A stretch of DNA of 64,000 nucleotides, from NCBI RefSeq assembly GCF_009696605.1, contig NZ_VULR01000005.1:96238-160237 (forward strand), given 5' to 3'. Position numbers and translations under genes: made by a program. Positions 43,530-51,209 of this stretch are shown here, one piece after another (the stretch's first letter is position 1; every line of letters begins with the position of its first letter). Source of the stretch: Anaerosalibacter bizertensis (GTDB lineage: Bacteria; Bacillota; Clostridia; Tissierellales; Sporanaerobacteraceae). Under the pieces are notes generated by a model. That model was not told where the DNA came from, made no database searches, and was given only the letters and a program-made list of their open reading frames with translations.

Positions 43530-43850
43530 GTTAGGCACCTGAAGGCAAAGTATTAGGGTTACGATTATGTCTTCAGTTTTGCAAGATAATCCCATATGAT
43601 ATTTCTTTATTTGTTCATCACAAATACCATTGCCATCTTTATCAAAAGAGTAACCAGGAATTGGTCTACCGCCTTTATTTATTTTTGTATCTTCATTCAT
43701 ATCTTCAGTTTTAGTTCTTTTTTTAATATTGTAATAATAGGTAGACCTACTTAGTCCAAGAATTTTAAGGACAATAACTGCAGTATATCCTAAATCAATC
43801 CATTTCTTGGCAATATTAACTTTATCTTCTATTGTGGGTTCGTTTTTTTT
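43512..43850 (-). pseudogene. IS3-family transposase OrfB, truncated
   Basis: The frame follows a slippery A-run at the end of orfA (-1 frameshift, typical of IS3). It reads EDKVNIAKKWIDLGY, LKILGLSRSTYYYNIKK and NKGGRPIPGYSFDKDGNG, the N-terminal HTH and linker of IS3 OrfB. It then leaves the family at about DEQIKKYHMGL and stops. The DDE catalytic domain is missing, so the transposase is inactive. Confidence 0.7.
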
Positions 43851-44137
43851 AAAAGGTCTTTAAGAATGGCAATTTCTAAATCTTTTTCGCCTAATAATTT
43901 TTTTAATTGCTCATTTTCTTCTTCTAGAGATTTAGCATTAATATTATTGGAATAATTATAACTTAGAATTAGTCCATTTTCTTTCTTTGACTCCCTAACC
44001 CAGCGGGTAACAGTTCCAGGAACTAAATCGTGTCTTCTGGCAACTAAGGTAGCATTACCAGTTTCCTCTACTTCCTTAATAATTTGACGTTTAAATTCTT
44101 CTGGATATCTTTTACCTTTACCTCTCAATTTAGACAA
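43829..44137 (-). CDS. IS3-family transposase OrfA
   Basis: The 102-residue protein has an N-terminal HTH (RYPEEFKRQIIKEVEETGNA, LVARRHDLVPGTVTRWVRE) and a C-terminal leucine zipper (SLEEENEQLKKLLGEKDLEI). It is complete and would make the DNA-binding OrfA product. The slippery run near its stop would have produced OrfAB. As orfB is truncated, OrfA could at most act as a repressor. Confidence 0.8.
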   Translation of the reverse strand: MSKLRGKGKRYPEEFKRQIIKEVEETGNATLVARRHDLVPGTVTRWVRESKKENGLILSYNYSNNINAKSLEEENEQLKKLLGEKDLEIAILKDLLKKTNPQ

Positions 44138-44199
44138 CCTCCCATTAATTTTTATTTTACTAAATTAGTGTGCGATTGTCCAAATAGGTTAGGGGGCTT

Positions 44200-45034
44200 A
44201 ATAGTTGGATTTTAGGTTCTTGAATTACACTTACTCTATTCAATATAGATTTTATATCATCTAATTTAATATCATCTTGTTTTAAAGTATAATTTTTTTG
44301 TTTTATTAAAACTAATGAATTATAATTATTTGGCTCTTGAAATTCATATTCATATAGCGTAAAAATCCCATTAGAATAAACCATAAAAATTGGTTTTATT
44401 GTCTTTGTTATCTTGTCATTCCATAATCTAAAAGGATAATATAATTGTCTAATTAGAAAATCATCAGAAATTGAATTTTTAGCTTCTATTAAAGCAAGAC
44501 TACTTTTCCCCTCATACCACCGTCAATTTCCACTTGAGAATTTGAAACCATAACTTTTACATCTTTATTAATATTTGAATTATTTATATAAAAGGAAAAT
44601 TCATTTGAACTCATTCTTCCACTAACTGTAGGAAATAAGCGATCTTCTTGAAGAAAATCTGATAATATTCCTGAAACAAAGGCACAATTTATTGCAATAG
44701 CTTCAGATGTTATATTTTCATAGTCAATACTTTCTATGTATTTAGGAAATGAAATTTTTGTTATTTCTGTATTTATTTCATTAAACTCTTTGTATGCTTC
44801 AAAAGAAGATATAATATAGCTTCCTCTAGTTATTGGTAAAATAGATAAATGGTTTTCTCTAAATAATTCTGGTAAGTTAATCTTATGATCAAATTTAGTG
44901 GCTAATCTAGCTTCTCTAAATTCATTAATCTGTTTAGAAGTAATTTTGAAAAAACCTTCATCATTTATTTTAGATATAATATTATATTTATCAAAAAGTT
45001 TCTCCCAAGCCAAATCATTTTTGGTTTTACTCAT
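44200..45034 (-). pseudogene. Type II restriction endonuclease, frameshifted and IS-interrupted
   Basis: The first 181-codon frame ends at VEIDGGMRGKVVLL. Shifting one base at about 44516 restores EGKSSLALIEAKNSISDDFL and continues QLYYPFRLWNDKITKTIKPI to EPKIQ, where the IS3 element begins. EIDGG plus LIEAK is a PD-(D/E)xK nuclease core, so the lost base splits the active site. The start overlaps the stop of the Dam-type methylase gene (ATGAGTAA), the usual R-M coupling. Homologues are known as type II restriction proteins (DUF6997-like, from memory). Its inactivity leaves the methylase without a nuclease. Confidence 0.8.
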
Positions 45035-45863
45035 AATTCATCACCAACACTTCATTCACTTTTCCCCTTTTGTTCCCTTTTGAATTAATTGACCTTTTAG
45101 CATGTACAATCTCTATTTTATAATCTTTATACAGATCTAATATGAATTCAGTTTCTGAATTAGATAATAAAAATTTAACTCCCCTATTATTTAATTCATC
45201 ACATAGATTTTTAAGCCTTTTTTGTTCTTTTTTATCAAAACCTCCTTTATCATAACCAGTAAAACTACTTGTATCACTTACTGGGTCATAAGGTGGATCA
45301 AAATAAATAAAACTATCTTTTCTAGCACCTTGAACTGCTTCTTCAAAATCACAGCATTTAAAAGTTATGTTCGCATTATTAAAATAATTGCTTACTGCTC
45401 TTAAAGTTGTTTCGTTTACAATATTTGGTCTCTTGTATCTTCCAAAAGGTGTATTGAATTGTCCTTGAGAATTTACTCTAAATAAGCCATTAAAGCAAGT
45501 TTTATTCAAATAATGAATTCTTGAAGCTCTTTCAATAGGACTTAGCTTTTTATATTTTTCTATATCTCTATCTAGTCCTCGTATTTCATAAAAATAATCC
45601 GGTTCATTTTTATGTTTTTTTAAATCTTCAATTAATTCATCCACATTATCTTTTATAACTTGGTACAAATTAATTAGCTCTTCATTTATATCATTAACTA
45701 CTGCCTCATAAGGTTGCAAATAGAACAATAATGCCCCTCCTCCTAAAAATGGTTCATAATAAGTAGAATAATGAGAAGGTATAAATTTATCAATTTCAGA
45801 AATAAGCTGTCTTTTACCTCCAACCCATTTAACAACTGGTGCCACTGCTTTATCTTTTTTCAA
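45027..45863 (-). CDS. dam: Dam-type DNA adenine N6-methyltransferase (D12 class)
   Basis: The 278-residue alpha-class methylase has KWVGGKRQLI and YYEPFLGGGALLF (SAM binding, motif I, residues 36-47), then YFDPPYDPVS (motif IV DPPY, 189-192) and the C-terminal SINSKGNKRGKVNEVLVMNY. The family (Dam/DpnM/MboI methylases) mostly methylates adenine in GATC; that specificity is inferred, not shown. The start is TTG, 7 nt after GGAGAGG. All motifs are intact. It precedes the broken restriction gene and follows a deleted second methylase, an arrangement like DpnII-type systems. Confidence 0.9.
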   Translation of the reverse strand: MKKDKAVAPVVKWVGGKRQLISEIDKFIPSHYSTYYEPFLGGGALLFYLQPYEAVVNDINEELINLYQVIKDNVDELIEDLKKHKNEPDYFYEIRGLDRDIEKYKKLSPIERASRIHYLNKTCFNGLFRVNSQGQFNTPFGRYKRPNIVNETTLRAVSNYFNNANITFKCCDFEEAVQGARKDSFIYFDPPYDPVSDTSSFTGYDKGGFDKKEQKRLKNLCDELNNRGVKFLLSNSETEFILDLYKDYKIEIVHAKRSINSKGNKRGKVNEVLVMNYE

Positions 45864-45897
45864 TTAAATCCTCTCCTAACTAAATACTCATCCACTA

Positions 45898-46229
45898 TTA
45901 AAGGTTTGGTTTCCTAAATATAAACAAATATTCATGGGCTATTAAAAAGAAATTATACTGAATACTTTTTTTATACCAAAAACCTGTAGTTTTACAATTA
46001 TGCTGCTCTTTAATAATAATTTCTTTTAATAAAAATCCAGCTTCTAGATATTTTTCCATTACTCTAAAACCATGTCATTTTCCTTAGAATATCTCTTTAT
46101 AATATTTCTGGGTATATATGGTGACCAATTTCCTCTATATCTTCCATTATGTGTAGCCCAATTCCCTCTTTCCCGAAAACTCCATAGTGTAGTAACCTCC
46201 ATATTATAGTTCTCAGGTTCCCATCTCAT
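45898..46229 (-). pseudogene. N4/N6 DNA methylase with internal deletion
   Basis: The first frame (46059-46229) starts MRWEPENYNMEVTTLWSFRE and contains GNWATHNGRYRGNWSPYIPR and YSKENDMVLE, then stops. In intact relatives this is followed by DPFxGxGTT. Here the next frame (start ATG at 46059, overlapping the stop) begins directly with the protein's C-terminal part: EAGFLLKEIIIKEQHNCKTT and FFLIAHEYLFIFRKP. The SAM-binding centre is thus deleted. SD is GGGGGA, and the promoter upstream is strong. It is probably the second methylase of the neighbouring R-M system. Confidence 0.75.
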
Positions 46230-46266
46230 ACTATCCCCCTACTTTCTTAATTATCATATTAATTTT

Positions 46267-46295
46267 ATTATATATGAGACAAACATATGTTTCAA
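46267..46295 (-). promoter_or_regulatory. Strong promoter overlapping a LexA-like palindrome
   Basis: TTGAAA (46290-46295) and TATAAT (46267-46272) are exactly 17 bp apart on the minus strand. The spacer and -35 contain CAAACATATGTTTC (46280-46293 as read on the plus strand), 13 of 14 matches to the Gram-positive LexA box CGAACRNRYGTTYC. It would drive the methylase remnant, dam and the restriction gene. Confidence 0.55.
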
Positions 46296-46319
46296 GACTG
46301 TTTTCTTATATATGTCAAT

Positions 46320-46559
46320 TTAAACTAACTCATCCTCAATTAACTTCTTAATTTCTTCTTGTACAGTAAATAATTCATTCTCTAAATCATTTGATTCTTT
46401 TGTCAATGTTTTTAATAAACTGCTTATGTCACTATCTATATTATAAACTCTGGTTAAGGAATCATTTATTTTTGATTGAACCATCCAATCTGCTATAAAT
46501 TCGTCAAAGAAATAATCTGCAAAGGTTTCAAAAGAACCAATGTTTATATCAATATTCAT
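46320..46559 (-). CDS. Small acidic hypothetical protein
   Basis: The 79-residue acidic protein has an aromatic N-terminal part (GSFETFADYFFDEFIADWMV) and a C-terminal probable coiled coil (LKTLTKESNDLENELFTVQE). No family is recognised. The SD is poor: GGAA lies more than 20 nt upstream of the ATG, and the frame stays open for ~15 codons upstream without a start codon. Either the start is wrong or it is a remnant. It lies in the accessory island. Confidence 0.35.
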   Translation of the reverse strand: MNIDINIGSFETFADYFFDEFIADWMVQSKINDSLTRVYNIDSDISSLLKTLTKESNDLENELFTVQEEIKKLIEDELV

Positions 46560-46738
46560 AGATACATCTACATCTAATAATTCCTTTTTTAGTCTAATAA
46601 TATTATTTTAATCTCATATAATAAATTGTACAATCATCAAATAATATATTTCTACATATTATCCTACTTTCCTCTTTCCACCTACACCATCAATAGTATA
46701 GATACAATTTTTCCTAAAATTCATATGTCATGTTTAAA

Positions 46739-46888
46739 TTATTGCTGAATAATTTTAGCCTCGTTTAAAAATTTCACATTTCCAAATTCTATATTTTTAC
46801 CTTTAGGATAATTTTGAAGTTTATTTTCTAAAGAGTTATTAAAACAATTATTATGTTCAATAAAAAATCTGTAACTCCTTCTTTTTAC
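46739..46888 (-). pseudogene. Unidentified C-terminal coding remnant
   Basis: About 49 open codons lie between two stops. They read RRSYRFFIEHNNCFNNSLEN, then LQNYPKGKNIEFGNVKFL and end KIIQQ. No ATG is present. The family is not recognised. The rest of 46560-46952 contains no other open gene; a partial match to the repeat motif (GAGGAAAGTAGGATAATATG on the minus strand) lies at about 46648-46680. Confidence 0.3.
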
Positions 46889-46952
46889 TTAGATATTTGC
46901 ATTTGGTGATTTTTTCACAGATTAGTACATCAGGGGAAAAATTGTACTCCCA

Positions 46953-47873
46953 TCAATCAATCAGTCTCTCATATCTCAACTTAGAATCTATATCTACTGC
47001 CATTTCATTTATTGAGTTATATATGCATACCTTTAAATAGGCTATAGGGTTTCTAATTTCTATAGACTTGCTTGCTTCTTTAAATTTATTTACTGCATGT
47101 TCAATTGTGAGGAAGTTTAGTTTGTTTATATCCTTCTTCACTGTTCCTGCAGGTATATAGTTATACCCAATCTTTATCCACTTAGATTTTTCAATATCAA
47201 GTAACAGTAGCTTTATTGCATGAGCTACTGCATCTCTATACTTTTCATCTATGGCATAGAGTTCACATCTTTTTATTATTGTTTCATAATCTAGATTTGT
47301 TTTCTTTTGTTGTGGTCTAGTCTGTCTGTCAATCTGTCTTTCTTTTTTTATATTTTCATCTTTGTCTATAGACTGACTGATAGACTGATTAGAAATCTCT
47401 GTAGTAATCTCTGTAGAAGTCTCTGGTATTGCTGGGTTCTTTTTAGACTCTTCCATTGTGTCATTTTGATTATCCTCCACTATTTCTTTTGAACCTTTCA
47501 TTGTATTATTTTGGTCTTCTTTAGAATCTAGAGACTTTTCCATTATTTTTTCTAATTCTTCATAGTCAATTGTATACCAAAGGGTTCTATCCATTTGGTA
47601 TGTGTTGAAGTTATCCACAATAATTATTTTTCTGTCTCTCAATCTTTTAAATATTCTTTTCACTGTTGAGGTACTCCAGAATGGAAATTCTTCCTGCCAT
47701 TCTTCTATAGTATTGTAGGTCCAATATCTACCTTTATGACAATTCCTTTTATGCTTTTTATTTATCTCTATCCAATAATGTACTTGTTGAAGTATTATTG
47801 CTTCATTTAGGCCTAATGTAGTTGCTATATCTTTATCCACTACTAATGGATGTATATCGAATAATTTAGACAT
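46953..47873 (-). CDS. Replication-initiator-like winged-helix protein of a mobile element
   Basis: The 306-residue protein has an N-terminal domain LFDIHPLVVDKDIATTLGLN, ILQQVHYWIEINKK and RYWTYNTIEEWQEEFPFWST, the pattern of winged-helix Rep/DnaD-like proteins from phages, plasmids and ICEs. A low-complexity Ser/Thr/Gln linker (about 135-185) follows, then a helical C-terminal domain from YETIIKRCELYAIDEKYRDA. It probably binds an origin or loads helicase. It is an isolated relic: no other replication, integrase or conjugation gene is close. Its SD is enclosed in a hairpin. Confidence 0.75.
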   Translation of the reverse strand: MSKLFDIHPLVVDKDIATTLGLNEAIILQQVHYWIEINKKHKRNCHKGRYWTYNTIEEWQEEFPFWSTSTVKRIFKRLRDRKIIIVDNFNTYQMDRTLWYTIDYEELEKIMEKSLDSKEDQNNTMKGSKEIVEDNQNDTMEESKKNPAIPETSTEITTEISNQSISQSIDKDENIKKERQIDRQTRPQQKKTNLDYETIIKRCELYAIDEKYRDAVAHAIKLLLLDIEKSKWIKIGYNYIPAGTVKKDINKLNFLTIEHAVNKFKEASKSIEIRNPIAYLKVCIYNSINEMAVDIDSKLRYERLID

Positions 47874-47880
47874 AAAAATC

Positions 47881-47923
47881 CCTCCTATTTTTCTATCTAC
47901 TTCTTATATAGAAAAACAGGAGG
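47881..47923 (-). promoter_or_regulatory. Hairpin sequestering the SD of the Rep-like gene
   Basis: On the minus strand CCTCCTGTTTTTCTAT pairs with ATAGAAAAATAGGAGG at 15 of 16 positions plus one G-U-type pair, around an 11-nt loop. The 3' arm is the AGGAGG SD, 7 nt before the ATG. When folded it would block ribosome entry. Confidence 0.6.
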
Positions 47924-47970
47924 AATCTTACTATTGTTTTTTAAATTTTTATTTCTAAATTTATTATTTG

Positions 47971-47990
47971 CTATACTATTTTTAGTATAG
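47971..47990 (+). promoter_or_regulatory. Operator-like palindrome between divergent genes
   Basis: CTATACTA-TTTT-TAGTATAG has perfect 8-bp arms. It lies between the Rep-like gene and the DUF4236 gene, about 25 bp upstream of a TATAAT box for the latter. No regulator gene adjoins it. Confidence 0.4.
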
Positions 47991-48045
47991 ATAATAGATA
48001 TAAATTATAAATATGGTATAATTTATTATATGAGGTGATGTTTTT

Positions 48046-49119
48046 ATGGGATTAAGATTTAGAAAAAGTGTAAAAATCGCTCCTGGTGTAAGAGTCAATT
48101 TTAATAAAAAAAGTACTAGTGTAAGCTTCGGTGGCAAAGGAGTTAGACATACTATAAGCTCAACAGGGAGAAGAACTTCAAGTGTGGGTATACCTGGATC
48201 AGGACTATATTATACAAAAAGTAGCTCTGCTAAAAAATCTAGAAATAGAAAAAATAATACATATACCACAAATAATGAATATACCTATGAAGATCCTTAT
48301 TATGAAGTTGAACAATTTAATTCCTTTATTGAAACAATAACCTCTTTCCATAAAAATTGTGACTACAGTATGGACTGGGACAAAATACGTAAAGAACCTC
48401 CCCCTTTTAATTTAGAAAAGAAAGGTCCAAATGAAATAGAAGCTTTAGAATCTCTAAATAATTATAAACCTAACTTAATAGAAAAAATATTTAAAAATGT
48501 GAATAAAAAGAAAATAGACAAATTAAAAAATAACGTAGAATTATCTAAAACAAAGGATATGGAACTTTATAGAAATTGGGAAAAACAGAATATACAGGCT
48601 CAATCTATTTTGGAAGGAAACTTAACCACCTATACGAATATTTTAAATGATATGGATTTTTTAAATAACTTAAGTGAATTTGTACCAAAGTTTGATTTCC
48701 AATTTTCTAATAAAGATGAGATGATAATAGAGTACAATTTGAATATAGATAATGTTGTACCTGAAAAGTATGCTACACTGACTAAAACAGGAAAACTCTC
48801 TATTAGAAAATATACAAAAACTGATTATTATGAAGTTGTTCAACAATATGTATCCAGTTTGGCTATAAGAATAGCAAGAAATATATTTGGTCTATTGCCT
48901 ATAAAAACTGTTATAATAAATACAAAAAATAATATATTGGATACTTCGATAGGAGAAATAAAAAATATAACTATACTTTCTGTTAAAATAGATAGAAATA
49001 CATTAAATGGGTTAAATTTTGATTTAATCAACCCTTTTGATGCTATGAGTAATTTTGAACATAATGTTAGATTTCTTAAAACCAAAGGATTTCAACCTGT
49101 TGAAAAAATAAATATATAA
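48046..49119 (+). CDS. DUF4236 domain protein
   Basis: The 357-residue protein starts with GLRFRKSVKIAPGVRVNFNK and VSFGGKGVRHTISSTGRRTS, then GIPGSGLYY, the DUF4236 signature (~55 residues, beta-rich, basic). The remaining 300 residues are charged and helical and have no recognised domain. DUF4236 proteins are widespread and of unknown function, often near mobile DNA. SD is GAGGTGATG. It is a lone plus-strand gene in the island. Confidence 0.85.
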   Translation: MGLRFRKSVKIAPGVRVNFNKKSTSVSFGGKGVRHTISSTGRRTSSVGIPGSGLYYTKSSSAKKSRNRKNNTYTTNNEYTYEDPYYEVEQFNSFIETITSFHKNCDYSMDWDKIRKEPPPFNLEKKGPNEIEALESLNNYKPNLIEKIFKNVNKKKIDKLKNNVELSKTKDMELYRNWEKQNIQAQSILEGNLTTYTNILNDMDFLNNLSEFVPKFDFQFSNKDEMIIEYNLNIDNVVPEKYATLTKTGKLSIRKYTKTDYYEVVQQYVSSLAIRIARNIFGLLPIKTVIINTKNNILDTSIGEIKNITILSVKIDRNTLNGLNFDLINPFDAMSNFEHNVRFLKTKGFQPVEKINI

Positions 49120-49144
49120 ATTATTTATTATAATATTAATGTAC

Positions 49145-49184
49145 TAAAAAAGCTTTAACATGGATATCTATGTTAAAGCTTTTT
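49145..49184. terminator. Bidirectional terminator
   Basis: 16-bp arms (AAAAAAGCTTTAACAT) with an 8-nt loop lie between the convergent DUF4236 gene and the corrinoid/double-cubane operon, with T-runs on both sides. Confidence 0.88.
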
Positions 49185-49225
49185 TGTTAATTATTCTTTA
49201 TATATAACTTTCCCATTTTCCACAT

Positions 49226-49984
49226 CTATTTTATCTTTTGTGCTAAAACCCCTGCTCCTATGGCTCCAGCATATCTTGCCATAGGATTTGTTTTTACTGG
49301 ACTTTTAAGTTTTTCTGATAAACTTCTAACTATATAGTCACATTCACATAGTCCACCTGTGAGATAATAGTTTGTACCTTTTGAATGCTTATTACACAGA
49401 CTAGCTACTTTGCTTATTATTGAATCAACTATAGCATAGGCTATATCTTCTTTTTTCTCTCCTCTACCAATAAGGCTTATTACTTCTGATTCTGCAAAAA
49501 CTGTACACATGGAACTTATAGAGATACCGCTACCAGTTTCAGCTAAATCGCAAAGAGTGTCTATATCTACACCTAAAGTATTTGCCATAATCTCTAAAAA
49601 TCTACCTGTACCTGCAGAACATTTATCATTCATTAAAAAATCCACTATCATACCGTTTTCTACAGTTATAACTTTTGTATCCTGTCCGCCTATATCTACT
49701 ACAGTACAATCTTCCCCTGTAAGATATGCAGCCCCTTTTCCATGGCAAGTTATTTCCGTAATAGTTTTGTGAGCATAAGGGACAGAAACCCTTCCATAAC
49801 CTGTAGCTACTACTTTCATTTCTTCTTCTTTTATTCCTTTAGATACAATTTTTTCTTTTATTGTATTGGCTGTTTCAATACTGCTCCAGCCTGTAGGCAC
49901 AACAAAAGCATCTATTAGTTTATCATTTTCAAATAAAGCTGTTTTAGCTGCTGTAGATCCAATATCAACCCCAGCATAATACAT
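49226..49984 (-). CDS. ATP-dependent activator of the double-cubane protein (BadF/HgdC type)
   Basis: The 252-residue ASKHA-fold ATPase has YYAGVDIGSTAAKTALF (phosphate 1) and VVDIGGQDTKVI (phosphate 2). Cys122 in NDKCSAGTGRFLEIM and Cys160 in ISSMCTVFAESEV are the two ligands that join a [4Fe-4S] cluster between two subunits. Such activators use ATP to push electrons to very low potential into a dehydratase or double-cubane-cluster protein. It is the last gene of the operon, next to that partner. Length fits YjiL-type reductases. The start is the ATG after GGAGGGA. Confidence 0.92.
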   Translation of the reverse strand: MYYAGVDIGSTAAKTALFENDKLIDAFVVPTGWSSIETANTIKEKIVSKGIKEEEMKVVATGYGRVSVPYAHKTITEITCHGKGAAYLTGEDCTVVDIGGQDTKVITVENGMIVDFLMNDKCSAGTGRFLEIMANTLGVDIDTLCDLAETGSGISISSMCTVFAESEVISLIGRGEKKEDIAYAIVDSIISKVASLCNKHSKGTNYYLTGGLCECDYIVRSLSEKLKSPVKTNPMARYAGAIGAGVLAQKIK

Positions 49985-50018
49985 ATTCCTATCCCTCCTC
50001 AAAACAAATATAAAATAA

Positions 50019-51167
50019 TTATAACATCTCTATAAAAGCTGCTACTCTAGTCTTCAATTGTCCTTCGTCTGCTTGTGAATAGTCTGTTTCTATACTCATA
50101 TATGGTATATCTTTTTCTCCAGTTACAAATTCTTTAATCCTACGAGTCTCTACATTATAGGTATGGCAAGCTTGTAAAATAACATCTATTACACCATCAA
50201 CTTTGTATTCATCTATTAGTTCAGACATTAGTTCAATTCTATTATCATTTGGTGCCATAACTGAACATCCAACATTTAAATATTTTTCAGCTATTGCCTC
50301 AACTGGATCCTTAGTTTCATCTACTAAACGTGATTTTTCCTTTATTCCACTACAGTTTTCATAACATACAACTACTGCTCCATTTGACTCTATAATAGGT
50401 ACAAGTTTATCTGCAACTCCTCCCATTGGACAACCTGTTATTAAAATTCTTGGAGCATCTTCTTCTACCTTTCTAACTCCATTTGCATGTTCTTCTTTTA
50501 ACTGTTCTACCATATCCATTATCTTTTTGTTTTGCTCATCTTTATCAAAAGTAAAGGACGCACCATGTAGTACGGTGTGAAGTTCCATTCCAGTTATAGG
50601 AGGAGGACATATTTTACTTAGAGAATACAATTCTTTCAGTGCTCTTCTTTCTTCATTACATTTTTTTATAGCTTTTTTCAAATCATCATCTGTTATCTTA
50701 ACATTAAATTCTTTTTCTAGTCTTTCTTTCAATATAATAATCTCATTTTTCCAAACCGAAAGTGCATGTTCTCTATCTGTAGCTTGAGGAAGTTGCATAA
50801 CATGCATTGGTTTTATTTGATTTAAATATTCATACATCTTTTTCTTTCCATCACAAGTTGTTTCTCCTACAATTATATCTGAAAAGTATGTGAAAGGACA
50901 TTTATCTGTTAAGGCAAAACCATAACTTGATTTTATAAGAGGACATAAATTCTTAGGAAGATCCCTCTCAGCATCTGGTATTGTTTCATCACTCATACCA
51001 CATAATGAAATTGGATGAGCTCCTGCTGCATATATAACCTCTATAGGGGTGAAAGTACAAAAAATACCTACTATATGTTCTCCTTCATCTTTATAATCTT
51101 TAACCTTTATAAAGGAATTTCTTCTTGCCTCACTAAAATCATCAAATGCTTTTGGTAAGTTATTCAT
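50019..51167 (-). CDS. Double-cubane-cluster protein (2-hydroxyacyl-CoA dehydratase family, single subunit)
   Basis: The 382-residue protein of the HgdB/BcrC fold is the size of YjiM-type single-subunit members. Conserved motifs are NLCPLIKSSYGF, GETTCDGKKKMYE, ENCSGIKE and LQACHTYNVET. Cys37, 56, 75, 90, 105, 272, 301 and 334 are candidate ligands for a [8Fe-9S] cluster. Members reduce small substrates with ATP-activated electrons; the natural substrate is unknown. Its gene lies between a methyltransferase and the activator. The start is the ATG 8 nt after GGGG. Confidence 0.88.
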   Translation of the reverse strand: MNNLPKAFDDFSEARRNSFIKVKDYKDEGEHIVGIFCTFTPIEVIYAAGAHPISLCGMSDETIPDAERDLPKNLCPLIKSSYGFALTDKCPFTYFSDIIVGETTCDGKKKMYEYLNQIKPMHVMQLPQATDREHALSVWKNEIIILKERLEKEFNVKITDDDLKKAIKKCNEERRALKELYSLSKICPPPITGMELHTVLHGASFTFDKDEQNKKIMDMVEQLKEEHANGVRKVEEDAPRILITGCPMGGVADKLVPIIESNGAVVVCYENCSGIKEKSRLVDETKDPVEAIAEKYLNVGCSVMAPNDNRIELMSELIDEYKVDGVIDVILQACHTYNVETRRIKEFVTGEKDIPYMSIETDYSQADEGQLKTRVAAFIEML

Positions 51168-51209
51168 CGTTATTTCCCCTTTCATAAAAGTAAATTTATT
51201 ATTCTATTT

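Larger units (their letters stand above)
43369..44199 (-). mobile_element. Internally deleted IS3-family element
   Basis: Imperfect terminal inverted repeats (GACCCCTTAATTTTGGACAA versus GCCCCCTAACCTATTTGGAC) bound an orfA and a truncated orfB. The size (~830 bp) is well below the 1.2-1.5 kb of a complete element. A possible 5-bp target duplication AATAG flanks it. It inserted into the restriction endonuclease gene. Confidence 0.65.

Noticed and set aside
47310..47420. CRISPR-like short repeats (CTGTCTGTC, CTGACTGAT, CTCTGTAGTAATCTC)
   Set aside because: They are short, irregular, in frame in the Rep-like gene, and encode a Ser/Thr/Gln linker. There are no spacers of uniform size.
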